The notes under the pieces are model-generated. The model worked only from the letters and a program-made list of their open reading frames with translations. It searched no databases and was not told where the DNA came from. Position numbers and translations under genes: made by a program. From Epiperipatus broadwayi (Eukaryota; Onychophora; Udeonychophora; Euonychophora; Peripatidae): a stretch of DNA of 64,000 nucleotides. Shown here piece by piece: positions 21,787 through 32,920 of this stretch. Location of the stretch: contig JAQFVV010000141.1 of the NCBI GenBank assembly GCA_028023455.1, forward strand, positions 3,080,080 through 3,144,079. The letters run 5' to 3'. Position 1 is the first letter of the stretch. Each line of letters begins with the position of its first letter.

Positions 21787-21790
21787 CAAG
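21787..21790. repeat. 4-bp target-site duplication (CAAG), right
   Basis: Second copy of the CAAG duplication, immediately after the LTR end TCGTTACA. Confidence 0.9.
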
Positions 21791-22679
21791 AAAACAAGCT
21801 GGATTTAAAAGTTGTTTTAGTACAGTAGATCATATCCAGGTGTTGAGAGAAGTTATAGAAAGGACGAATGAATATGAGTTGTCATTATATTTTGGATTTG
21901 TAGATTATGTAAAGGCATTTGATTCTATAAACATTTCTTCAGTGATTAAAGCATTGGATCATCAAGGTATAGATCCAGGATATTGTCATATTTTGAAGAA
22001 TATTTATAAAAATGCAACAGCAACAATTAGATTACATAATGATACTGGGAAAGTCAACATTGAGAAAGGTGTAAGACAAGGTGACTCTATATCTCCAAAA
22101 CTTTTTACAGCAGTGCTGCAAGAAGTATTTTGTGGATTAAAATGGGAAATTAAAGGAGTGAAAATAAATGGAAATTATTTAAGTCATTTAGATTTCGCAG
22201 ATGATGTAGTTGTTTTTGCCAATAATGCTTCAGAGCTGCAGGATATGTTGCAGGGATTATCAGATGAAAGTAGAAAAGTAGGACTAAAGATAAATGTTAA
22301 TAAGTCTAAAGTAATGTTTAATCGATTTGCTCAAAATATGAAAATAAAGATTGATTATGATGAATTAGAAGAAGTTAACAGTTACAAATACCTTGGTCAG
22401 ATGATTAATACAGATGGAAACATAATAGAAGAAATTAATCATAGAATTAAACTTGGTTGGAGTGCTTTTGGTAGAAATAACTTGATACTAAAAGGAAATA
22501 TGCCTATGTGTTTGAAAAAGAAGATTTTTAACAATTGTGTTTTACCAGTTCTTACTTATGGATCTGAGACTTGGACACTTAATAGAAGAGCAGTACAGAG
22601 ACTTCAGACCACTCAAAGAAGTATGGAGAGATGTACATTGGGAGTAACAAGAAGAGATCAAAAACGCAATGTACGGTAA
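21791..22679 (+). pseudogene. LINE reverse transcriptase palm and thumb
   Basis: Continues the LINE frame straight after the duplicated target site: KQAGFKSCFSTVDHIQVL, then motif A FGFVDYVKAFDSINI, motif B GVRQGDSISPKLF, catalytic motif C HLDFADDVVVFA, motif D GLKINVNKSKVM and the thumb start VNSYKYLGQMINTDG. The SETWTLNRRAVQRLQTTQRS stretch is typical of RTE. The active-site aspartates (D in motif A, DD in motif C) are intact. The frame shifts near 22670. Confidence 0.93.
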
Positions 22680-22956
22680 GAGAACAAACAGGTGTTACTG
22701 ACCTCATTGAAAAATTAAAAGATTGAAGTGGAGTTGAGCTGGACATATTGCTAGAAGAGATGATAATAGATGGACAATTGAAATTTTAAACTGGATTCCA
22801 AGAGATTGTAAAAGACCCAGAAAGAGACCACATGTGAGATGGATGGATGAAATAAGAAAGTGTGCAGGGGTGATGTGGAGAAGAAAAGCTAAAGATCAGA
22901 GTAGATGGGTTAAACTTGGAGAGACCTTCATCCTGCAGTGGATTGATAATGGTTGA

Positions 22957-22957
<1 letters not shown>
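22680..22957 (+). pseudogene. LINE C-terminal tail
   Basis: After the frameshift the usual RTE C-terminus is readable: LKWSxAGHIARRDDNRWTIE, ILNWIPRDCKRPRKRPHVRW, and MDEIRKCAGVMWRRKAKDQ then SRWVKLGETFILQWIDNG and a stop. The transcript end GGTTGATGA follows. Confidence 0.85.

Positions 22958-23026
<69 letters not shown>
22958..23026. repeat. (TA)n microsatellite at LINE 3' end
   Basis: TA array grown from or fused to the LINE's 3' microsatellite tail. Confidence 0.95.
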
Positions 23027-23033
<7 letters not shown>

Positions 23034-23039
23034 AGACAT

Positions 23040-25969
23040 AGCCCAATCATCAGTCATCATTTTTAATGGAATAATGATTAGAATATGGGATGAGAATATG
23101 GAAACTTTAGTATGTTTCAGAATTGAGACATCAATCATAATAATATAAATCTGGCCTAAATGTGGAATGTCATCTTATAATAGCTCTAATGTTAATGAGA
23201 CATGTTATAACAATTGCCACCTATTGAAACAGTAAGATATGCCCTACCAATCTTAGTTTCACATAGCCTTCCTGTTTCCTACCCTTATGCCTTATTTAAA
23301 ACACTAATTTTATCGTATTGTGTGTGCACTGGGTATATTTACTGAAATCCTGCCTAAATTTATATGTCTATTGGGATGCCCGGGGTTTTATAATAATTAA
23401 AATTGTTTTAAACAGTTTTATTTTCTAACTGTTGAGTATATATTATCTATATGCTTGTACAGTAAAGTAGGTCACATATTCTCATCTACACACATACTGC
23501 GCTAACATTTAAAATTTATGAAAATATTTTATTTAAAAGTTGTTGTTTTGAATCGATTTATTTTGTGATGTTATTTTACTATAATTATTTGCCCTTAATA
23601 AAATAATATCACTGATAAATATTTCTGGAAATTAAATTCAAAAAGAGAGTTTTATAAATGTAAAGTGTTATTTAGTTTTCAAAAACATGTCATCTTCTTT
23701 TAAATCAGTGAGGGTAGGGAAAGAACAATAATGGCTTATTTTAACCATATTGGTGCCAGTTTTACTAGTAGATTTGATAAGATTAAAACAGTGTTTACAA
23801 ACAGATTTTAATTAGAAAATGCAGTCCATGTTTTCAAATGTATTAATAACTTAACGAACAGATTTTATCACTGCAGGGTTAGATTGTAATCAGGGAGAGC
23901 ATATAAATAGGGCTGATTGATTAATCTGCCTGATATTGTGAAAGCAGAAGTTATATTTTCTAAAACTGATTTTGCTATTAGCTTTGATTTGCATTATCAG
24001 ACTGACCGGCTTGTTGGTTAGTTTAGAACCAGTTTTAAAATTGTTTAACCTCAGCATGACAGGGTAACAGGAAGTAGGCTGTTTTCCCTTGGGATCCAGT
24101 GCCTTGGCCATCCGTCATTCTATCCAATGTTCTGTCACCAATCATCAAGCCCAACTGAGCCAGCCCAAAGAAATGCTGCTCCTAAAATCTACTAACTGCT
24201 GCTGCGAAACAATGAACCAAGAAGAATCATAATTTTTACTAAAGAACTTTGTTACCAATTTGGAAATGCTCACGGATGGATCTAATGAACGAGATAATTA
24301 AAATCAACCCGAGATCTCGGAAAACTTCAAGCTATAGCTAATAAATTTTGTACATTACTTAATGTATTTATTTAAACGTTTTCTAATACATGCTGAACTT
24401 GTGCTTCGGTTGATTTTCTATATATATTTGTAAATGTCTTGTTTAAATGTATTGAAATAAATATCTAATTAATTTCTTTAGGCAAATGCAAGTTGTGTAG
24501 GGGAGTTAAATAATGTGTGGTTGCCATCTTAGTTTATTTAAACTGCAAACATGCATTTTCTCCCTCCCATCATTTATATATATTTTAAAGTAGTGCTTAC
24601 ATATCATCAATTTTGTTAAATAAGTAATTATTTCTCTTATATATATTTTAAAGTATTTCTTGCGTATAACTTTGTTAGAATAAATATTTATTTATCTTAA
24701 GTTTTGTTGAGAGACTGCTGGCCATTAAAATATGAAATTTGAGAGTGAGCTATTTCTGTTCCTTAATAAATTGCCCTTTGTTCTACTAAGTCTTTTAAAA
24801 TTAAACTCTGTTGCTAGTAAATATGCTTGGGTGCTGGAATCTTATCATTGGCAAATGTCATCATCGGTTAAATCTGTTCCCCTTATTTTACTCCGTGGTT
24901 CCCAGTGCAGTGCTATAATGGCACATGGGAATTATTTCGTGTATGTACCCACAGTTACAAAGCTCCTGGGTGTGTGCCAGGCTTGAGCTGTGAATGGGCT
25001 AGAGATGTCCCAAGTAATAGGCAAAATGCCTATCCATGCCAAGACCTTTCGTCATATTTTATAGTTACATACTCATAAACTGCACCCCTCCTCGGCATAT
25101 ACTTGCTGGCACCATCATACATTTCCCTTATTAATTATTTAACAGAATTCTATTAGTTAAATGAAGTTCAAGTCCATTCAGTATAGCTTGATCTTATAAT
25201 CTAGTTAATCACTTCGTGAGCGACTCTCGATCTCCATTTAAGTTTCCAATTATAAATATTTTAGAATATTCAAACTCTGTTAGACTTTACATGACTCGTA
25301 TATGCCTTCCATGTCACTATATTTTAGACACATTATCTAAATGAACCCAAGCACAAGTTATCAGCCATCTTGTCATTTATGTATATAGCTATCCAGTTTG
25401 TATAATTAAACTATTTTCCATCATCAAATTATTAAAATATTATTTGTAAATTTATTTCTTTTCTCTTTTATTTGGGGTGCAATTTAAGTAACATACCATA
25501 ATGGGTTTATCTCAGGCACATCTATAAGTTATTGGTAAATGAACCTAGGGCTACTTTAGATTTAGAGTCTTTTGTCTTCTCCCTGATCACCGGCACCGGC
25601 ATGAAATTATACTATTAGTAGCATCAAATGTGTTATCATGTAGAGGGTGTTGTGGAGTTTGGACTTTGGATTTGAACTTGGGATTGTTGGGAGGTAACCC
25701 TCCTAGTGTTGAGTTCTATGTCCCGGGTTTAAATTCTGCAGTGGGTTAGCGTGACTGTTACACTATACATAATCAGCATTGAGTCGGTATTTTGTAACAA
25801 AAATAATGAATCTTCTACTGCACTATTTCTCTACTTTGGTTTGGTCAGCATTTGTCCTAATTGCTCTATCAATTTTTAGACAATCACTTATTACTCACAC
25901 AATATTGAAATAAAATATAATTTAGAAATATCGTTAAGATTTAAATATTATTGATAACAGAGCAAAACA
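23040..25969. other. Unrecognised stretch
   Basis: No gene recognised. A tandem duplication of about 71 bp (TATATATTTTAAAGTA...) lies at 24575-24700. A less AT-rich segment at 23700-24250 and another at 24780-25060 contain no convincing long ORF or splice structure. A B-box-like GGGTTTAAATTC at 25734-25745 may mark an old tRNA-derived repeat. Confidence 0.5.
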
Positions 25970-27250
25970 TGCATCCCTAAATAGTAACTCCTTATAGCCT
26001 GCATAAAATTATCTAGCTCAGTCATTGGTCACAATAGGAAATAACAATATTTACAATACATAATTATTGGTAATAATTGAAAGTTTGCTACTCTGTCACA
26101 TGCGCGATTGTCTCTCAGACAGCCAATCAGATTACCAATTTATTAACAACATGTGATTTAGACAAATATTATTTAATACATAATTATGTTAATTGTCTAT
26201 TACACTAACGTAAAATACTAATGACAATCTTTATTAACATCTAATTTATTCAGATGTCATTTAAAACAAAAGAAAGTAAACAATATTGTTACCTTAGATA
26301 TCACTAAATTTATTCAATATCCACAAATAAATTATGATTAGCAGTGAAATCATATATCATTATTCTAAATGATGGAATATGACGAAAAGATCTATTTAAT
26401 TTATAATTGAATGATAACAAATTCAAATCAATAGGTAACTAAGTTCTAATATACTTTATTAATCTTATTACTTATACTAATGTAAATCTATGTTAAAATT
26501 TAATGATAGTCCCTACTTAAATAATCTAGTTTCAAATTAATTATAATACCATTTTGAGAACATTTTATATACCTATAATATTTGTAATGCTTAAATAAAA
26601 CAAACCCTTACTATGTTTTATATCAATTTCAATAAATTGTTATATAATATTATTCATATTTTATCCATAATTTATATTATATCGATATGCAATTATTTCT
26701 TAAATTATGTATTAAAATGAAACACTCCACAAGAAATCATTATCAATAAATCTATTAAATAATCTTGCATTTTGTAATATGCATTCACATCAATACATCA
26801 AATATACCCTAGGTTGTTAATGGATATGTAGTGTAGGTTTCATTGGATATTTACAGTAGGTTTCTATTGCATATTTATTGACTTGCTATCACTCATATTA
26901 TTCATCTACTTAAATCTCCAGTCAATTAATTATTAAAATGGATTTTATAACAATTAAAACAATATAAGATGATTATTGGCAGTTGTCCAAACCAAACATA
27001 AACATTAATTTATAGTAGTTAATAAAATCCATGATCCACCTCAAAGAAGTTTAAAAGACAATTAAAGGAAATCATTCCGACTAATGACAGAAGAAAATCT
27101 ATTAAGATTTTTGTAATAGGATAAGATAATCAAACTCTTACTAATTAATCATGAACTAAGTTATTTATATACCTAGTATTAATTATAGATAAACAAATAT
27201 TTCAATCTAATGACAATATAAAATTTATGGCTAATTAGACTTAAAAATAA
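25970..27250 (-). repeat. Long diverged dispersed repeat, copy 1
   Basis: The reverse complement aligns collinearly with 56340-57410. Examples are AATAGATTTT...CTGTCATTAGTC (27070-27100 against 56540-56575), AATAAAGATTGT.ATTAGTAT (26210-26240 against 57275-57298) and GAGCTAGATAA (26012 against 57369). Identity is perhaps 70-80%. No ORF is shared. The repeat class is unknown. Confidence 0.7.
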
Positions 27251-28180
27251 TGTATTAGAAAATATACATGTGCCTCACTCTATTTTGCTTACCAAGATTG
27301 TTTTGAACTTGGATCAAAATCCAAGTATCAAAGATTATCTTGACCACTCAAAAGAAAAATAAATAGTGAAATTTACCAAATTTTTAATCAACTCCAAATT
27401 TATTGGTTTATAATTACAATTAATAATGATAGTAATAAAAAATATATAAAACAACAAAACAATTGTTGTATGCAACAGATAACAATCATAATCAGTTAAG
27501 AAAAACTGCAAATGTGATTTTTCTTGGATATATCTAATTAATTTGAAAATCTATCATTCTATAAAAATCAATCAATAAATATGTTATTAAACAATGAATA
27601 AATATATGTATGAAACTCGAAAATGTGTGATATGACAATAATAGTATATACAAATTGAAGAAGAGCTTCAGATATTTTATTTATAATTAAACAGAAAATG
27701 TGAAGATAAAAAATGTGGTCAAATAAAAATTGATCATTATTTATTCACTAATATAATTTTTAAATAACTAAACCCCCATAAAAATTCATTGTATTTAAAG
27801 CATTCTCTAAATGAATATCTCCGAGTAAAATCTCGAATATAAAAAATTTAAACACTTGAAAACATCTGGGTCATAAATTAGTGAATTAACCTAAATCATC
27901 AGAAACAAGTTTAAATAATAATAACAAAAATGAATATCTCTCACCACTATTCAATACTATATTTTTAAATAAAATATAAACAAAATGTACAGACATTTTT
28001 TAATGACAAAAAATTTATATACTTAGATTTCATACCACAAGTGAACAGTCTCATTCTTTCTTTTTACCCACTGGTCCATTGTAGTTTCTGATTCCTTGTT
28101 TTCTGATCCCAATGCATAAAAATGATTTTTCTTCAAATAGAGAAGACAAGCTTAAAAGATAACGATCAAGGGTTTTAATT
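27251..28180. other. Unannotated AT-rich stretch
   Basis: Nothing recognised. Confidence 0.6.
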
Positions 28181-28186
28181 CAATTA

Positions 28187-29059
28187 CACCTGGGTTTCGT
28201 TTTATGCAGATTATTTTAATGCAATTTTGAAGTTATGCATGTTTCTTCTTAATATCCTTCATATTTCACTATATTTATTAGATATCAAGAAATTTAAATT
28301 ATTAATAACTTATTTTGACATGAAATTTTTTTTTTCAAAAATATGTTATATTAGCAGCTTACGTTAATATGACCTGAAGTTGTATTTAGAATCTTAGCTT
28401 CTATGTAAATAACCTACTTATATTAATGAGTAAATAATAATAATAAATTTATACATACGTATAAAAATATCGCAATAAATATTCAAATATTTTAAACTTT
28501 TAAAATGTATTTTTTTAGATATTAACAGAAATAAATATTTTTTTAGATTTTTAAAATAAATAATAATGAAGATTTTATAGATTTTATAAGCTGAAAATAA
28601 TCTTTCGAATGATAATGTATAATCTTTTTGTTTTGATTGCATCTCATTTTTTAATATAGAAACAGCATAAGACTGGAAGTGGCACAAGTTGTACAACATG
28701 TCACAAATCTGATATCTTACTAGTTCACAAACGAACTCATATTAACGGTAATGATTCAAATATGTATGAAGAAATGTAAAATGAAATACTGTAGTTAATA
28801 AAAAAAGTAAAAAAAGTTGGTCTTGTATTAATTTTTTTTCATATATTTGAAATTATTTATTAATCATACTTTATTTCCTTATTTTTTTAATGAGAATTTT
28901 AAAGTAATTTTTCCTTGTTGCTTTGCTTTTATGCCAATTTCTGAAAATTATGGGAACCTATCCCCCATTTTTCAAGGTAAGTTATGTTTATTTTTCTGCA
29001 ATTTCTTTTGTGCCCATTTTCTTCAGAACCTATCTACCCCATAAAACGAGACCCAGGTG
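28187..29059. mobile_element. TA-flanked MITE, copy 2
   Basis: 873 bp; ends CACCTGGGTT...ACCCAGGTG; TA at 28185-28186 and 29060-29061. Its right half is the reverse complement of the left half of copies 1 and 3 (the AAGACAAACTTTTT and GGGGGATA blocks). No ORF with support. Confidence 0.88.
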
Positions 29060-29098
29060 TACTTTTGCTTTTAAATTTTGATATTTTTCTTTCAAGTA

Positions 29099-30057
29099 CA
29101 CCTGGGTCTCATTTTACGCGATAGATAGGTTCCTCAGAAAACACGGGCAAATGAAATTGTGCAAATATAGACGTAACTTACCGTGAAAAAGGGGGAATAC
29201 GGACTGTGATTTTTCAAAAATCGCATAAAAGCAAAGCACCAATGTAAAAGTACTTTAAAATTCACGCAAAAAAAAATAAGGAAATAAAATATGACTAATA
29301 AAAAATTTCAAATTTGAAAAAAATTGATACAAGACAAACTTTTTTTAACTATAATATTTAATTTTATTCAAAACAATATATTTTTATACATATTTTACTG
29401 TAATTTACATTTTTATACACGTTTTCATTATTATTGCTATTTGCCGATAAACAGGTTCATTTGCAAACTGGTAAAAAATCAGTTTCTTCACAAGAGGAAA
29501 TACAACTAGCGCCAACATCACTCTCATGTTGTGTTAATGGTTTTCTGGTGACAACATAATTAGTAATTAATCTAACAACTAAAAATTAAATTCTTATTTT
29601 TGTCTTTAATTTTTTAATTTTCAATTTTAATTGTGCCCACTGCTATTATTCACCTTTTAAAAATAAACTTGCGGACACTAAATGATTAATAATTGATTAC
29701 GTTCTTTTTTAAAAAGCAAAAACAATATGATTTAAAATGCAAAATTAACACACACAATGTTTGAACAAATTTACATTATAATCTTGTAAAATTTAATGTG
29801 TGTATACATAAAATGTGGAAATGATTTTAATTTCATTATTGCATAAAATCTTACTATTATAAAGCACTGAAAATATTGAAATTACTAAGATGAAAGTCAA
29901 ATTCCAATAATGTGCTATTACTTTCAATATGATGTAAGTGCACGAAATTTGTTATTTAAAGTAATAACGCATTATCGGAGTTTGACTTCTGGAGAAATGT
30001 GAATCGCGTAACTTCAAAATCGCATTAAATAAATCCACGTAAAAAGAGACCCAGGTG
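29099..30057. mobile_element. TA-flanked MITE, copy 3
   Basis: 959 bp; ends CACCTGGGTCTC...GAGACCCAGGTG; TA at 29097-29098 and 30058-30059. It lies only 39 bp from copy 2 and in opposite orientation, so the pair could fold on itself. No transposase. Confidence 0.88.
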
Positions 30058-30079
30058 TATATAATTATTTCCAACATTG

Positions 30080-30345
30080 TAAAATACTAGATACTTGGGT
30101 TATGCACAATTGCACATCACTGGATTAATTTAACTTTTCCACTGGGAATAATATATAAAGAGAATTATTTCTTTGGCAAAATGCAGTTATATCCAAATGT
30201 GTAATGCGAGCATTTTACCCAAGTTAAGAAAGTGAAATTTTGATTTCTTAATATCACACATAAGTTGAGTTAATAGATCTTATGAAATTAATTGATCAGA
30301 AATATGATATCCATATTCACATCTTGGGATTTGTATTCATCACAA
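30080..30345 (-). repeat. Dispersed repeat shared with 53845-54030
   Basis: The reverse complement matches 53845-54030: TTTGTGATGAATACAAA, ATATGGATATCATA, GTGATATTAAG and ATTTGGATATAA blocks in the same order. No coding. Confidence 0.75.
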
Positions 30346-31865
30346 ATAAATAAATAAAATCCTAGATTTTAACAACAGAATATTTTTTATAGCTGACATG
30401 CAATACAAGAGCAAGATATAAATTAATTTAATTTCAGTTTATTATGCGCATGTTAGTTAAAAGTTTATCTAATTTTTAAAAAAGTTTTTTTTTCTCCATT
30501 TAGAAATTCTCAGGTCTATATATTATCAATGGTTAATGTTTAGATTTAACACAAATGTGCATGCTTGTAAAATAATGTTAAGTGTTCAAGTGTTAATGTA
30601 ATGTAAGTAATAGTATTTTAAATTAAAGTTTTACTGTAAAATTTGATCAAGCTCTTTTTGTGCATAAATTATCCCTTTTTTGACTACTGTGATTTAGATT
30701 TTATGTACAAAAAACTTCTAAAGTAAATTCACTTGTTACATGATTATGTAAGGGTTAAAATATTCTATATTAACATGATGGTTTTATTCAATGCTTTATT
30801 CTATATATTTGAGGTCGCTTCTAAAGGGGTTACCTCAGTTAATTAAGTAGTGTTAAATTAGAAATCAGTCTCAACGAAGCAAAATATTTTATTTAGTTGA
30901 ATTATTATAAAGTTAGAATACGGACCAAAAGTGGCTACTGTCTAGAATAATTCATAACAAGAATGAATATTGTTTACAATTATCTCATATTCAGTACTTG
31001 TGTGTGATTGTGTTATGAAGCTTATGATAAAAATAAATATATAGAACAAATAATGATTAGCGATACATAGAATTATATCAAAGGTATAGTAAAGGTTAGG
31101 AATTTACTTTGAGGCAAATATTCTTGATTATATAACCATATTAGTATTTTGAGATATAATTGAAAGATTACTGTTTAAAATTAATCAAAATATATCTTCC
31201 ATCAAACATATGAACTAAGAATTCAAAATATTGAAGAAATGATTTATTAAAGTAACAGTCAAATAAATATGATTCTATCAGGGTTATTAATTATGTAATC
31301 ACATTACAATTATAATATTTTATAAATTATCAATTGTTACTTTTTAAAATAATGTATTAACTTTTTTATATATAATATTGTCTGATCTGCATATTTATTT
31401 CATGTCCCTTTCACTAGGAGTATTTTTTATACTCTACATAATCTAACCTAGTATTTTAAATAGTCATTATATGATTGCCATCATCATCATCATATCTAAA
31501 AACAAAATTTCATTACACATTTAAATACATATATATATGGTAACCCTTCCGCAACACCAATCTTACATCATCTATAAATAAATACCCGGGGGGCACCAAT
31601 TCTATTGATAATAGAATAAATGAATAATCTGACTCTACTTCGAGTTACTATCGAGACGCTTATAATAATATTCAACTCTAGTTTAACTCAGTGGGGGGGG
31701 GCACAGAGTTCCACAATATGCAAAATGCAGATAAAATACAAGAAGAAATATTATGAATCAATAAGAGTAAAATATCTACTTGGTTTTGCAATAAATAAGT
31801 AATTGAACTCGATAAAGTTCCATCCATCCAACTAATAAGTTATAGTTCAAGTTTAAATCCTAATC
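30346..31865. other. Unannotated AT-rich stretch
   Basis: Nothing recognised; a G-run (GGGGGGGG) occurs at about 31693-31700. Confidence 0.6.
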
Positions 31866-32180
31866 AACTAATCAACTTTTACTGTATAATGAGTTTAAAT
31901 TAAATGAAACAAAATGTAGCACTAATCAACATTACTGTATGATAAGTTTAAATTAAGTAAAACAAAAATGTAGGACGACTCAACTTTTACTGTATAATAA
32001 GTTTAAATTAGATGGAACAAAGATATAGCAATAATTAACTTTCACTGTATAGTGTGTTTAAATTAAATGAAATAAAGATATAGTACTAATCAATTCTTGC
32101 TGTGTAATAAGTTTAAATTAAATAAAACAAAGATGTAGCACTAATTAACCTTCATTGTATGGTGAGTTTAAATTAAATGA
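31866..32180. repeat. Tandem repeat, ~60-bp unit, ~5-6 copies
   Basis: Diverged units each contain AACTTTTACTGTATAATGAG followed by TTTAAATTAAATGAAACAAA and a GATGTAGCACTAAT-like end. Confidence 0.9.
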
Positions 32181-32620
32181 TTAAATTAATATCTACCTGG
32201 AAACAATAAGGGAATATCTCAGGGATTTTACCACACAATTTATTTAAAAAATCATACTCTACAATAGCTACCAATTACCATCATAAAAGGTAAAGACATA
32301 AAATTGAGTATTGTTCTAATGAGATAGCAGTTAGACAACGAAAGAAATATGATACCTTTTCATTTCACATCATTATAAATAATAACTAAGTACATAAACT
32401 TCCACAGAGGATCATCAAATAGTTAAGCATGTCATATAATGTCTGGATAGAGAAAATGATTTCATCAGATTTGAACATGTTCATTATTAAATTCATGATA
32501 TAGTACAATTATATCATGTTGGATATGTATGTTTGGAAACTAAGAATATGAATGCATGTAAAAGAACAACTCTCAACAACGTTTTTAATAAATAAAACAT
32601 TTATTACATTGTGTTGTCAA
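32181..32620. other. Unannotated AT-rich stretch
   Basis: Nothing recognised. Confidence 0.6.
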
Positions 32621-32624
32621 AATA

Positions 32625-32920
32625 AACAGTTTGTACTTCTACTTTACACATATACATGTTATTAGCCAGTTCCAGTATTCATTACTGAATACACTGACAT
32701 TGGAGCAATTAACATTAAAATAAACTTCTTTGCACTCTTACTTCAAACATATACATGTTATTAGCCAGTTGTAAAATGCTTTATTAAACATTTATCCACA
32801 AACTAACATTGGAGTAATTAAACATTAAATTAAACTTCTTTGTACTTTTACTTCAAACATATACATGTTACTAGCTAATTCTAATATGCTCTGTCAACCA
32901 CCAACACTGGGGTAATTTAA
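32625..32920. repeat. Tandem repeat, ~100-bp unit, 3 copies
   Basis: Three units share CATATACATGTTATTAGC, AACATTGGAGTAATTAA and AAACTTCTTTGTACTTTTAC. Confidence 0.9.

Larger units (their letters stand above)
17560..22957 (+). mobile_element. RTE-type LINE, near full length, broken
   Basis: One APE-RT reading frame runs from 17974 to the stop in ...LQWIDNG at about 22955. It is split by at least five frameshifts and by a solo LTR (19630-21786 plus a 4-bp duplication). Without the LTR it is about 3.2 kb, the normal RTE length. There is no separate ORF1, as expected for RTE. The 5' UTR begins after the TA run near 17555. The 3' UTR is only GGTTGATGA running into a (TA)n array, the usual short RTE tail. 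Proteins of this type are often misnamed craniofacial development protein 2-like in animal annotations. This copy cannot make protein. Confidence 0.9.

Noticed and set aside
25583-25610. CTGATCACCGGCACCGG...GAAAT as a hammerhead
   Set aside because: Core base 8 is wrong, the CCGG stem leaves a 2-nt loop, and no helix I partners are visible.
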